DNA of 29,911 bases from DATDVC01 sp964601125 (lineage in GTDB: Bacteria; Patescibacteriota; Minisyncoccia; Phycocordibacterales; WO2-35-19). Position numbers and translations under genes: made by a program. Below the pieces are notes generated by a model. That model did not search any database. It was not told the DNA's origin and saw only the letters and a list, made by a program, of their open reading frames with translations. Location: the NCBI GenBank assembly GCA_964601125.1, contig CAZRKB010000007.1:1-29911 (forward strand). Direction: 5' to 3'. Shown in pieces: positions 15,948-21,910 of this stretch. Every line of letters starts with the position of its first letter. The stretch's first letter is position 1.

Positions 15948-15956
15948 TGCTAAAAT
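15948..15956 (+). promoter_or_regulatory. Extended -10 of the recombinase gene
   Basis: TGCTAAAAT (15948-15956) ends seven bases before the chosen ATG at 15964. There is no clear -35 and no SD. The transcript would start at about the ATG, which supports both this start codon and leaderless expression. Confidence 0.45.
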
Positions 15957-15963
15957 ATTCTCA

Positions 15964-16896
15964 ATGTCCCACAATTTAGAAAACTTAAAACGCCAATTTT
16001 TGGAATACGTAGAAATCGAGAAAGGGCGCTCGCTCAGCACTGTTTTAAATTACGATCACTATCTTACTGTACTCTTCAACCATATCGGCGCAAAAAAACC
16101 AGAAGACATAACTGAAAGCAAGGTGCGTGAGTTTCGCCTTTGGCTCAACCGACAAGTTACAGGGAAAAATCTGAAAACCGGTAAAACCATGGCGCGAGTT
16201 ACTCAAAATTATTACATGATAGCTCTCAGAGTTTTTTTGAAATACCTGGTTAGGCAAGAAATCAAAGCCATGCCTCCTGACAAGATTGAATTAGCCAAAA
16301 CCCCAGAGAGACAGCTCGACCTCATAACGGAAGCCGAGCTGAAGAGACTCCTTAGCATACCAAAAGAAGACACTCTGATCGGTCTTCGCGACAAGGCGAT
16401 ACTCGAACTTCTTTTTTCGACTGGCCTGCGTGTTTCGGAACTCTGCTCCCTCACTCGAGATATAGACATATCTTCAGAAGAACTTTCGGTTATTGGTAAG
16501 GGCAGAAAAGTGAGAGTTGTATTCATCTCAGACTATGCCAGAAAAATTTTGAAAGAGTATTTGGCAAAAAGGAAAGATATGGACGAAGCTCTTTTCGTCC
16601 AACTCTCTCCAAACGGAGAGGCTAGCAAAAAAAATAAAGGTGACTTGAGCTTAACCCGCCGATCGGTCGCTCGTATTATAAAAAAATGCGCCGTAAAAGC
16701 CGGCATTTCAAAAAAGGTTACTCCACACACTATGCGACATATGTTTGCCACTGACCTCTTAGGTAATGGTGCCGACCTGCGCTCTGTCCAAGCAATGCTC
16801 GGCCACGCTAACATCGGCACTACCCAAATCTACACCCACGTCACCGACCGCCACCTCCACGACATCCACAAAAAATTCCACAGCCGGAGAGGTTAG
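15964..16896 (+). CDS. xerC: Tyrosine recombinase of the XerC/XerD type, 310 aa
   Basis: Site-specific recombinase, probably the Xer enzyme that resolves chromosome dimers at dif. The SAM-like N-terminal core-binding domain covers about 8-100 and the catalytic domain about 118-300. The full set of catalytic residues is present: R156 (STGLRVSEL), K179 (VIGKGRK), H255 and R258 (TPHTMRHMFA), H281 (MLGHANI) and Y290 (TQIYTHV). An ATG at 15898 would add 22 residues. It was rejected because that codon lies in the loop of the upstream terminator and the extra residues lack family similarity, whereas ATG 15964 follows an extended -10 box. XerC and XerD cannot be told apart here. No mobile-element genes adjoin it, so a housekeeping role is more likely than an integron or phage one. 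Confidence 0.92.
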   Translation: MSHNLENLKRQFLEYVEIEKGRSLSTVLNYDHYLTVLFNHIGAKKPEDITESKVREFRLWLNRQVTGKNLKTGKTMARVTQNYYMIALRVFLKYLVRQEIKAMPPDKIELAKTPERQLDLITEAELKRLLSIPKEDTLIGLRDKAILELLFSTGLRVSELCSLTRDIDISSEELSVIGKGRKVRVVFISDYARKILKEYLAKRKDMDEALFVQLSPNGEASKKNKGDLSLTRRSVARIIKKCAVKAGISKKVTPHTMRHMFATDLLGNGADLRSVQAMLGHANIGTTQIYTHVTDRHLHDIHKKFHSRRG

Positions 16897-16901
16897 ATTA
16901 T

Positions 16902-17048
16902 TTACAAAAGGGCGCGCCGACTAGCACTCGACGCGCCCTCACTTGCTGTGTGTCCAGGCGATTCTAGACTGGTTTGTATTTTACAGGTATTAAGATATCC
17001 GTCAAACAGCTTTTCAAGAAGGTATTTTCGTGTTAGACTCTTGCTCAT
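16902..17048 (-). CDS. Possible 48-aa small protein (weak)
   Basis: An open frame runs from ATG at 17048 to TAA at 16904-16902, beginning MSKSLTRKYLLEKLFDGYLN. The first half looks like a plausible amphipathic basic helix. The last dozen residues (S-S-A-S-R-R-A-L-L) are read through a terminator-like hairpin, which argues against a real gene. There is no SD and no convincing promoter. Its start region lies in the duplicated 55 bases next to the scaffold gap. An alternative is a short non-coding RNA ending at the hairpin, or nothing functional. Confidence 0.2.
   Translation of the reverse strand: MSKSLTRKYLLEKLFDGYLNTCKIQTSLESPGHTASEGASSASRRALL
16906..16938 (-). terminator. GC-rich hairpin with T tract on the minus strand
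   Basis: GGGCGCGCCGA (16910-16920) and TCGACGCGCCC (16928-16938) pair over 11 positions with one mismatch around a 7-base loop. On the minus strand TTTT follows (16909-16906), giving an intrinsic-terminator shape. On the + strand, where it would end the recombinase mRNA, no T tract follows. It may serve both strands. Confidence 0.55.
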
Positions 17049-17077
17049 TAATCTCGTTACAAACGAATGAAATACGA
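17023..17077 (+). repeat. 55-base direct repeat, left copy (contig end)
   Basis: Identical base for base to 17178-17232 and ends exactly at the first N. It includes the first 11 bases of the tig coding sequence. Both copies abut the N run, as expected for two contigs that share an assembly k-mer. Confidence 0.85.
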
Positions 17078-17177
17078 NNNNNNNNNNNNNNNNNNNNNNN
17101 NNNNNNNNNNNNNNNNNNNNNNNNNNNNNNNNNNNNNNNNNNNNNNNNNNNNNNNNNNNNNNNNNNNNNNNNNNNNN
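17078..17177. other. Run of exactly 100 N (scaffold gap)
   Basis: The round length is the usual placeholder for a gap of unknown size. With the flanking 55-base identity, the most likely true length is zero, and in fact a negative gap (overlap). Confidence 0.95.
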
Positions 17178-17232
17178 TATTTTCGTGTTAGACTCTTGCT
17201 CATTAATCTCGTTACAAACGAATGAAATACGA
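17178..17232 (+). repeat. 55-base direct repeat, right copy (contig start)
   Basis: Starts at the first base after the N run and matches 17023-17077 in full. It runs into the complete tig gene, whose ATG is at 17222. Confidence 0.85.
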
Positions 17233-18292
17233 TATAAAAACCAAAAAGTTGCCCAAGTCGGAAGTGGAGATCGAGGTTTCCTTGCCGGCTGATTTGCTTA
17301 CAGGAGCGAGGAAAAAGGCGATCCAGAGCTTTACTAATTCTTTAAATATCGACGGGTTTAGGAAAGGCCACACCCCAGAAAAGGTGGTCGTTGAAAAAGT
17401 TGGCGAAGGGAGTTTACTCGAAGAGGCTGCTGATATTTTACTGAAAGAGCATTTTCCTAAAATAGTAGAGCAGGAAAAATTTGATATTCTTGGCAGCCCC
17501 AAAATTTCTATAACCAAACTGGCGCTTGGCAACCCTTTAGAATTTAAAGCTGTTTTTTCGGTGCTTCCCTCTTTCGATTTGCCAGATTATAAGAAGATAG
17601 CAGTTAGTAGCAAGCAGTCAGCATCTAGCAAAGAAGAAAAAGTTGAAGCCACAGACAAAGAGGTTGAAGAAGTGTTACTACAAATAAGAAAAAACAAAGC
17701 ACACTTGGATTATCACAAGAATAATCCTGAAGATAAAACTCACGATCATTCTGGTATAGACCTAGAAAAGGAAGAAAACTTGCCTGCGCTTGATGACGAA
17801 CTGGCAAAATCTGCCGGCAATTTCAAAAACCTAGACGAACTAAAAGAAAGAATTAAGCAAAATATAATTGAGGATAAAAAACATAGGGAAGCCGAGAAAA
17901 AACGCGCTGAATTGATGGAGGAATTGGTAAAGAATACAAAACTCGAAGTCCCAAATATTTTAATTGAAAGCGAGACAAACAAATCTCTTGCTCAAATGAA
18001 AGACGATATCGCTCGGATCGGCGGTAAATGGGAAGATTATTTGACTCACACTAAAAAAAGCGAGGAAGATTTGGCAAAAGACCTTCGGGATTCCTCAGAA
18101 AAGAAAGCGAAAATTCAACTTATTTTTAATAAAATAGCCGAAGTCGAAAAACTTGAGCCAAATAAAGAAATCCTAGAGCAGGAAGTAAAACACATACTCG
18201 AACATTACAAGGATGCCTCTGAAGCAAATGCTCGTATATACGTCACTACAATACTTCTCAACCAAGAAGTCCTAAAATTTTTGGAAAACTAG
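17222..18292 (+). CDS. tig: Trigger factor lacking the PPIase domain, 356 aa
   Basis: Ribosome-bound chaperone for nascent chains. The N-terminal ribosome-binding domain (1-about 115) holds the signature DGFRKGHTP (44-52; usually GFRKGKVP), which docks on L23 near the exit tunnel. In ordinary trigger factors (about 430 residues) an FKBP-type peptidyl-prolyl isomerase domain of about 90-100 residues follows the linker helix. Here the linker (about 140-165) leads through a short polar, His-containing segment (H-D-H-S-G, about 174-178) straight into LPALDDELAK (187-196), which normally lies just after the PPIase domain. The C-terminal chaperone arms (about 200-350) then continue. No SD. The start lies beside the scaffold gap but is intact in the right-hand copy. 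The orphan gene at 18351 follows. Confidence 0.93.
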   Translation: MKYDIKTKKLPKSEVEIEVSLPADLLTGARKKAIQSFTNSLNIDGFRKGHTPEKVVVEKVGEGSLLEEAADILLKEHFPKIVEQEKFDILGSPKISITKLALGNPLEFKAVFSVLPSFDLPDYKKIAVSSKQSASSKEEKVEATDKEVEEVLLQIRKNKAHLDYHKNNPEDKTHDHSGIDLEKEENLPALDDELAKSAGNFKNLDELKERIKQNIIEDKKHREAEKKRAELMEELVKNTKLEVPNILIESETNKSLAQMKDDIARIGGKWEDYLTHTKKSEEDLAKDLRDSSEKKAKIQLIFNKIAEVEKLEPNKEILEQEVKHILEHYKDASEANARIYVTTILLNQEVLKFLEN

Positions 18293-18296
18293 ATAG

Positions 18297-18326
18297 CTTG
18301 AATTTTACTAGATTCAAGTATATTCT
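18297..18326 (+). promoter_or_regulatory. Promoter with overlapping inverted repeat, before the 18351 orphan gene
   Basis: -35 TTGAAT (18298-18303), 17-base spacer, -10 TATTCT (18321-18326). The inverted repeat CTTGAAT (18297-18303) and ATTCAAG (18312-18318) covers the -35 box and part of the spacer. It could be a repressor operator, or a weak hairpin at the end of tig mRNA; it has no T tract. Confidence 0.5.
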
Positions 18327-18350
18327 AAGATCTAGAAAGGGATTTTAGAA

Positions 18351-18593
18351 ATGGAAGAAACTGCCTTCAATCTTGGTGTAATTTTCGGAGTTATTTTTGT
18401 TGCTGGTGTTTGCGGTAGCATTTCCACTTCATGGCAAAAGCAACTATCATCCAAGATTGATCCTTGGACCAAATGGAGATGGTCGATTGCTTGCGCCGTG
18501 TTTATTCTTGGTTGGACATGGTGGCATTGGGAACCCATCAAAAGAGCTGCCCATAAGGACTTTGAGAAGCTCATGATGGCTAGACCACGTTAG
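18351..18593 (+). CDS. Orphan small membrane protein, 80 aa
   Basis: No family recognised. Two hydrophobic segments are visible (about 8-26, G-V-I-F-G-V-I-F-V-A-G-V-C-G, and about 46-62 with many Trp). They are joined by a polar loop with K-Q-Q/L and W-T-K-W-R-W; the C-terminus is basic. A purine-rich SD, GAAAGGG (18335-18341), lies nine bases before the ATG, and a promoter sits about 25 bases upstream. Its last 14 bases overlap the 3' end of rsmE on the opposite strand, so the two genes converge. It resembles the other + strand orphans in having its own promoter and SD. Confidence 0.65.
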   Translation: MEETAFNLGVIFGVIFVAGVCGSISTSWQKQLSSKIDPWTKWRWSIACAVFILGWTWWHWEPIKRAAHKDFEKLMMARPR

Positions 18594-19266
18594 CCAGCGC
18601 GGCAATAGCTGCGGTTTCGGCGCGGAGAGTGAGGGGGCCAAGTGAAATAACTTGCGCTCCTTTTTGTTTAAATAAATCAAGCTCTGATAGAGACCACCCT
18701 CCTTCGGGACCGATAAACAAAGCAAATGAATTATGATTTATGAAGTACGAATCATGGGAAGAAGAACCGGAAGGATCAAGAACTATTGCGCTTTTTGCAT
18801 AATTCATAATTCCTGATTCAAGATTCATTATCTCCCCTATCTCCGGGACATTAGCCCGACCACACTGCTCACTTGCTTCAATTACTATTTTGCGAATTCG
18901 ATCTAAATTTAAGTCCTTCTTCTCGCTTCGCTCTGAAATCATCGGTACTATTTTTGAGACACCAAGCTCCGTTGCCTTTTCGGCTATCCATTCCATCTTG
19001 TCTTTTTTGACTAAAGATTGGTAGAGAGTGATTTTTTTGCTTGGTATTATGCCCTCTTTTTTTGAAATAATACTAACTTGCGCCTTTTTGCTATCTAAAT
19101 ATTCTATTTTTGCTAAATATTCGAAACCACCCCCATCAAAAAGAGTTACTTCATCGCCTTCTGTATATCGGAAAACATTTTTCCACTGATGAATAAGTTT
19201 TTCATCTAAAATTGGAACCGATGTACCATCTATTGGTGTTTCTATAAAAAACCTATGCAATCTCAT
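18580..19266 (-). CDS. rsmE: 16S rRNA (uracil-1498-N3) methyltransferase
   Basis: SPOUT-class methyltransferase that methylates U1498 in the decoding region of 16S rRNA with S-adenosylmethionine. The N-terminal PUA-like domain starts MRLHRFF and contains V-F-R-Y-T-E-G-D-E-V (31-40). The trefoil-knot domain has the family motifs: K-A-T-E-L-G-V (116-122), E-A-S-E-Q-C-G-R (about 150-157), IGPEGGWS-x-x-E (about 193-203) and SLGPLTLRAETA (about 211-222). The length of 228 is slightly short for the family. The start is 23 bases from the divergent clpP start, so their promoters overlap. Confidence 0.95.
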   Translation of the reverse strand: MRLHRFFIETPIDGTSVPILDEKLIHQWKNVFRYTEGDEVTLFDGGGFEYLAKIEYLDSKKAQVSIISKKEGIIPSKKITLYQSLVKKDKMEWIAEKATELGVSKIVPMISERSEKKDLNLDRIRKIVIEASEQCGRANVPEIGEIMNLESGIMNYAKSAIVLDPSGSSSHDSYFINHNSFALFIGPEGGWSLSELDLFKQKGAQVISLGPLTLRAETAAIAALANVV

Positions 19267-19271
19267 AAAAA

Positions 19272-19282
19272 TATGCTACCAT
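19272..19282 (+). promoter_or_regulatory. Candidate -10 region of clpP
   Basis: Either TATGCT (19272-19277) or the overlapping extended element TGCTACCAT (19274-19282) lies 7-12 bases before the clpP ATG at 19290. Either way the 5' leader would be very short. No -35 box or SD is evident. Confidence 0.35.
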
Positions 19283-19289
19283 TAGATGT

Positions 19290-19883
19290 ATGAAAAATGA
19301 AATAAGAAATTCAATTTTAGTCCCAACAGTTATAGAAAAGACCCATCAAGGCGAACGAGCTTATGATATATATTCCAGGCTTTTGAAAGAAAGAATAATA
19401 TTCATAACCGGACCCATAGAAGACAATATGGCAAATTTAGTGGTGGCCCAAATGCTTTTCTTGCAAGCTGAAGACCCTAAAAAAGATATTCAGATTTATA
19501 TAAACAGCCCCGGGGGACATGTGCATTCTGGTATGGCGATCTTGGACACAATGAATTATGTAAAACCAGATATTCAAACTATATGTGTAGGAATGGCTGC
19601 ATCTATGGGCTCTGTTATCCTTTCTGCTGGGACAAAAGGTAAAAGGTTTACCCTTCCTAACGCCAATATAATGATACACCAACCGCATGGAGGCGCAGAA
19701 GGTCAGGCTACAGATATCGAGATAAGCGCCAGACAAATACTTAAAACTCGCGATACTTTGAATAAAATTTTGGCTAAAAATACAGGTCAATCTTTAGAAA
19801 AAATAGAAAAAGACGTTGAGCGCGACTTTTTCATGTCGGCAGATGAGGCCAAAAAATACGGTATTGTAGACAAAATTCTCTAA
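19290..19883 (+). CDS. clpP: ATP-dependent Clp protease proteolytic subunit
   Basis: Serine peptidase that forms the tetradecameric barrel of Clp proteases and degrades unfolded substrates fed by Clp ATPases. The catalytic triad is complete and correctly spaced: S105 in GMAASMGS, H130 in MIHQPHGG and D179 in the segment KDVERDFF. The intervals of 25 and 49 residues equal those of the E. coli enzyme. The oligomer and hydrophobic-pocket segments are typical (N-S-P-G-G, near 72-76). At 197 residues it is full length. No Clp ATPase is in the window. It is followed by rny, which has its own promoter. Confidence 0.98.
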   Translation: MKNEIRNSILVPTVIEKTHQGERAYDIYSRLLKERIIFITGPIEDNMANLVVAQMLFLQAEDPKKDIQIYINSPGGHVHSGMAILDTMNYVKPDIQTICVGMAASMGSVILSAGTKGKRFTLPNANIMIHQPHGGAEGQATDIEISARQILKTRDTLNKILAKNTGQSLEKIEKDVERDFFMSADEAKKYGIVDKIL

Positions 19884-19894
19884 AATTTCTTAGT

Positions 19895-19935
19895 TTGCGA
19901 ATCGGTAGATAAAGTTGTATACTGGTTAACGTTAA
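19895..19935 (+). promoter_or_regulatory. Promoter of rny with a palindrome at the start site
   Basis: -35 TTGCGA (19895-19900), 17-base spacer, -10 TATACT (19918-19923). The perfect palindrome TTAACGTTAA (19926-19935) covers the predicted start of transcription, near 19930, and could be an operator. Confidence 0.6.
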
Positions 19936-19958
19936 TATGTTAAACATTTACAACCAAC

Positions 19959-21488
19959 ATGTCATTGAAATTAGCAGTCCTGCTTGCGGGGCTAGCGGCT
20001 CTCGTTGGTGTGGGCTTTGGATACTTCCTGAGATGGATCATTTCCTTGGGCCAGAGAGGGTCGGTAGAACTTCGCATCAAGCAGATGGAGCTTCACGCAA
20101 GAGAGGAAGCCAAGAAAATAGTAGAGGAAGCCGAAACCAAGGCAGAGGAAACAGCCAAAGAGTTTAGAGCTGAATTTAAGGAAAGAGAAGAAAAGATAAA
20201 AAAGACCGAAGACCGCCTTATAAAAAAAGAGGAGTTTTTGGATAAAAGACAGCTTGATATAGATAAGGAAATCGAACAAGTAAAAGAGAGAGTTGTCGAG
20301 ATAAAAGCAATCAAAGAAAAAGCAGAAAATTTAGAGAAGCAAAGAACAGAAGAGCTCCAGAAAGTGGCCAACCTAAGCGAAGAGGAGGCCAAAAACCAAC
20401 TTCTAAAACAAGTTGAGATAAAATTTGAGGAAGATATCGCTGTAAAAATGCAAAAACTTGAAAATTATGGTACCGATAAAATTGAAACCAGAGCAAAAGA
20501 AATATTAACCACATCTATACAAAGATTGGCAAACTCAGTCTCAGCCGAAGTCTTTTCAACTAGCGTCGCCATCCCATCGGACGAAATAAAGGGTAAAATT
20601 ATAGGAAAGGAGGGTAGAAATATAAAGGCTTTTGAAAGAGCTTCGGGCGTAGAGATTATAGTCGATGACACACCAGGGCTCATCACCATTTCTTCTTATG
20701 ATTCAGTACGCAGACAAATAGCCCGGGTTGCTCTAGAAAATTTGATCGCAGATGGAAGGATCCAGCCCGCAAAAATCGAGGAAATGGTTGATAAGGCGAA
20801 ACAAGAGATTAATAAGATTATGAAAGAGAAGGGCGAGCAGGCAGTTTACGAATGCGGCGTGTTTAACCTTGACCCTAGGATAGTGAGCATACTAGGGAGA
20901 CTCCACTTCCGCACCTCTTATGGACAAAATGTTCTCCAACACTCAATAGAAATGGCTCACATAGCTGGCATGATAGCGGCAGAAATCGGAGCAAACGTAG
21001 CGATAGCAAAGGCCGGTGCCCTGCTTCATGACATAGGCAAAGCGGTAGATCACGAGATAGCTGGTACCCACGTAGAAATCGGTAGGAGGATTTTGCAAAA
21101 GTTTGGAGCTGACGAAAAAATAATCCGAGCAATGGAATCGCATCATGGGGAGTACCCTTACTCAACTCTTGAATCTTACATAGTGCAAGCGGCAGACGCC
21201 ATTTCAGGTGCTCGACCAGGAGCCAGGAGGGACAGTGTTGAAAATTACCTAAAACGACTTGGTGACCTTGAAGCTATCGCCACTTCCCTTCCAGGCATTG
21301 AAAAAGCATACGCTCTACAGGCTGGCCGAGAACTGAGAGTATTTGTAACTCCTCAGCAAGTTAGTGATGTAGAGGCCAAAAACATGGCTCGTGACATCGC
21401 CATCCGCATCGAAAACGAGCTTAAATATCCAGGTGAAATCAAGGTGGTCGTCATCCGCGAATCTCGCACTATCGAGTTTGCTAGGTAA
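19959..21488 (+). CDS. rny: Ribonuclease Y
   Basis: Membrane-anchored endoribonuclease that starts mRNA decay. Domain order is standard: N-terminal membrane helix (about 5-29), long charged coiled coil (about 35-190), KH domain with GKIIGKEGRNI (212-222), and HD phosphohydrolase domain with H328 and the H357-D358 pair (LLHDIGK) for metal binding, followed by E-S-H-H-G-E near 393-398. The length of 509 is normal. An ATG at 19937 is in another frame and only opens a short ORF. ATG 19959 gives the conserved hydrophobic start. Leader about 30 bases, no SD. Confidence 0.97.
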   Translation: MSLKLAVLLAGLAALVGVGFGYFLRWIISLGQRGSVELRIKQMELHAREEAKKIVEEAETKAEETAKEFRAEFKEREEKIKKTEDRLIKKEEFLDKRQLDIDKEIEQVKERVVEIKAIKEKAENLEKQRTEELQKVANLSEEEAKNQLLKQVEIKFEEDIAVKMQKLENYGTDKIETRAKEILTTSIQRLANSVSAEVFSTSVAIPSDEIKGKIIGKEGRNIKAFERASGVEIIVDDTPGLITISSYDSVRRQIARVALENLIADGRIQPAKIEEMVDKAKQEINKIMKEKGEQAVYECGVFNLDPRIVSILGRLHFRTSYGQNVLQHSIEMAHIAGMIAAEIGANVAIAKAGALLHDIGKAVDHEIAGTHVEIGRRILQKFGADEKIIRAMESHHGEYPYSTLESYIVQAADAISGARPGARRDSVENYLKRLGDLEAIATSLPGIEKAYALQAGRELRVFVTPQQVSDVEAKNMARDIAIRIENELKYPGEIKVVVIRESRTIEFAR

Positions 21489-21490
21489 AA

Positions 21491-21539
21491 TTGACAAAAA
21501 AATTTAAAGGGTTTAATCTACCATATACAGAAAGAGAGG
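21491..21539 (+). promoter_or_regulatory. Consensus promoter and Shine-Dalgarno of the 21544 orphan gene
   Basis: -35 TTGACA (21491-21496), 17-base spacer, -10 TAATCT (21514-21519), then an SD-like GAGAGG (21534-21539) four bases before the ATG. The promoter begins two bases after the rny stop. Confidence 0.65.
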
Positions 21540-21543
21540 TAGC

Positions 21544-21852
21544 ATGTCCTTTACTAAAGCAGACTTGGTGATATCGGATATTTCGCCTTGGGATGATCTT
21601 TTGCTTTTTGAAGTCCAATTGCGGGGTGAAGATACTGGAGAAGAGTGGCGTCTCTTGTGTTTGGACGCAAGGACTCACGTCTTTGGTGCAGATAAACTTT
21701 CTTCAATGGTATTCTACTGGAATCCAGGGGAACACACGATCATTATCGGAGAAGTGGGAGAAGAGCGTTTTACTTTTTTGGAGGTATCGGAAGATCATGT
21801 CTACGATGCCAATTTTAAGTCAAAAATCGTGGAAGTTCTCTTTCCAAAATGA
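21544..21852 (+). CDS. Orphan acidic protein, 102 aa
   Basis: No family recognised. It is soluble and acidic, with alternating hydrophobic and charged residues that suggest a small beta-rich fold (for example L-L-L-F-E-V-Q-L-R-G near residue 20-29 and H-T-I-I-I-G-E-V near 61-68). It has no signal peptide, membrane segment or cysteine motif; one isolated Cys lies near residue 39. The start follows from the SD. With a consensus promoter on one side and a long intrinsic terminator on the other, it is an independent unit inserted between rny and the convergent beta-CASP gene. Confidence 0.72.
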   Translation: MSFTKADLVISDISPWDDLLLFEVQLRGEDTGEEWRLLCLDARTHVFGADKLSSMVFYWNPGEHTIIIGEVGEERFTFLEVSEDHVYDANFKSKIVEVLFPK

Positions 21853-21907
21853 GCCCATCGATAACAACGAGAAAGCCTTCTTTTGTTGTCATCGGCGGGT
21901 TTTCTTG
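21853..21907 (+). terminator. Intrinsic terminator after the 21544 orphan gene
   Basis: The arms GCCCATCGATAACAAC (21853-21868) and GTTGTCATCGGCGGGT (21885-21900) pair over 16 positions with two mismatches and two G-U pairs. A T-rich tail TTTCTTGT follows. It begins at the stop codon and ends just before the convergent beta-CASP gene, which it may help to insulate. Confidence 0.8.
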
Positions 21908-21910
21908 TAT

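Larger units (their letters stand above)
16939..17221. other. Non-coding interval with scaffold gap
   Basis: Between the recombinase and tig there are 325 bases without a confident gene. They hold the hairpin at 16906-16938, about 85 bases in which I see nothing recognisable apart from the weak reverse ORF, the first 55-base copy, 100 N and the second copy. No tRNA fold was found. If the gap is artificial, the real spacer is only about 170 bases. Confidence 0.6.

Noticed and set aside
15898..15963. Longer start for the recombinase (22 extra residues)
   Set aside because: The upstream ATG lies in the loop of a strong terminator of the preceding gene. The extra residues do not resemble Xer N-termini, and the ATG at 15964 is placed right after an extended -10 box.
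17023..17232. Direct repeats as att sites of an integrated element next to a tyrosine recombinase
   Set aside because: The copies touch both ends of an exact 100-N run and match a typical assembly k-mer size. No cargo genes are visible, so an artefact explains them better.
19937..20167. Alternative ORF starting just before rny
   Set aside because: It is out of frame with the RNase Y coding sequence, which has complete membrane, KH and HD domains from 19959.
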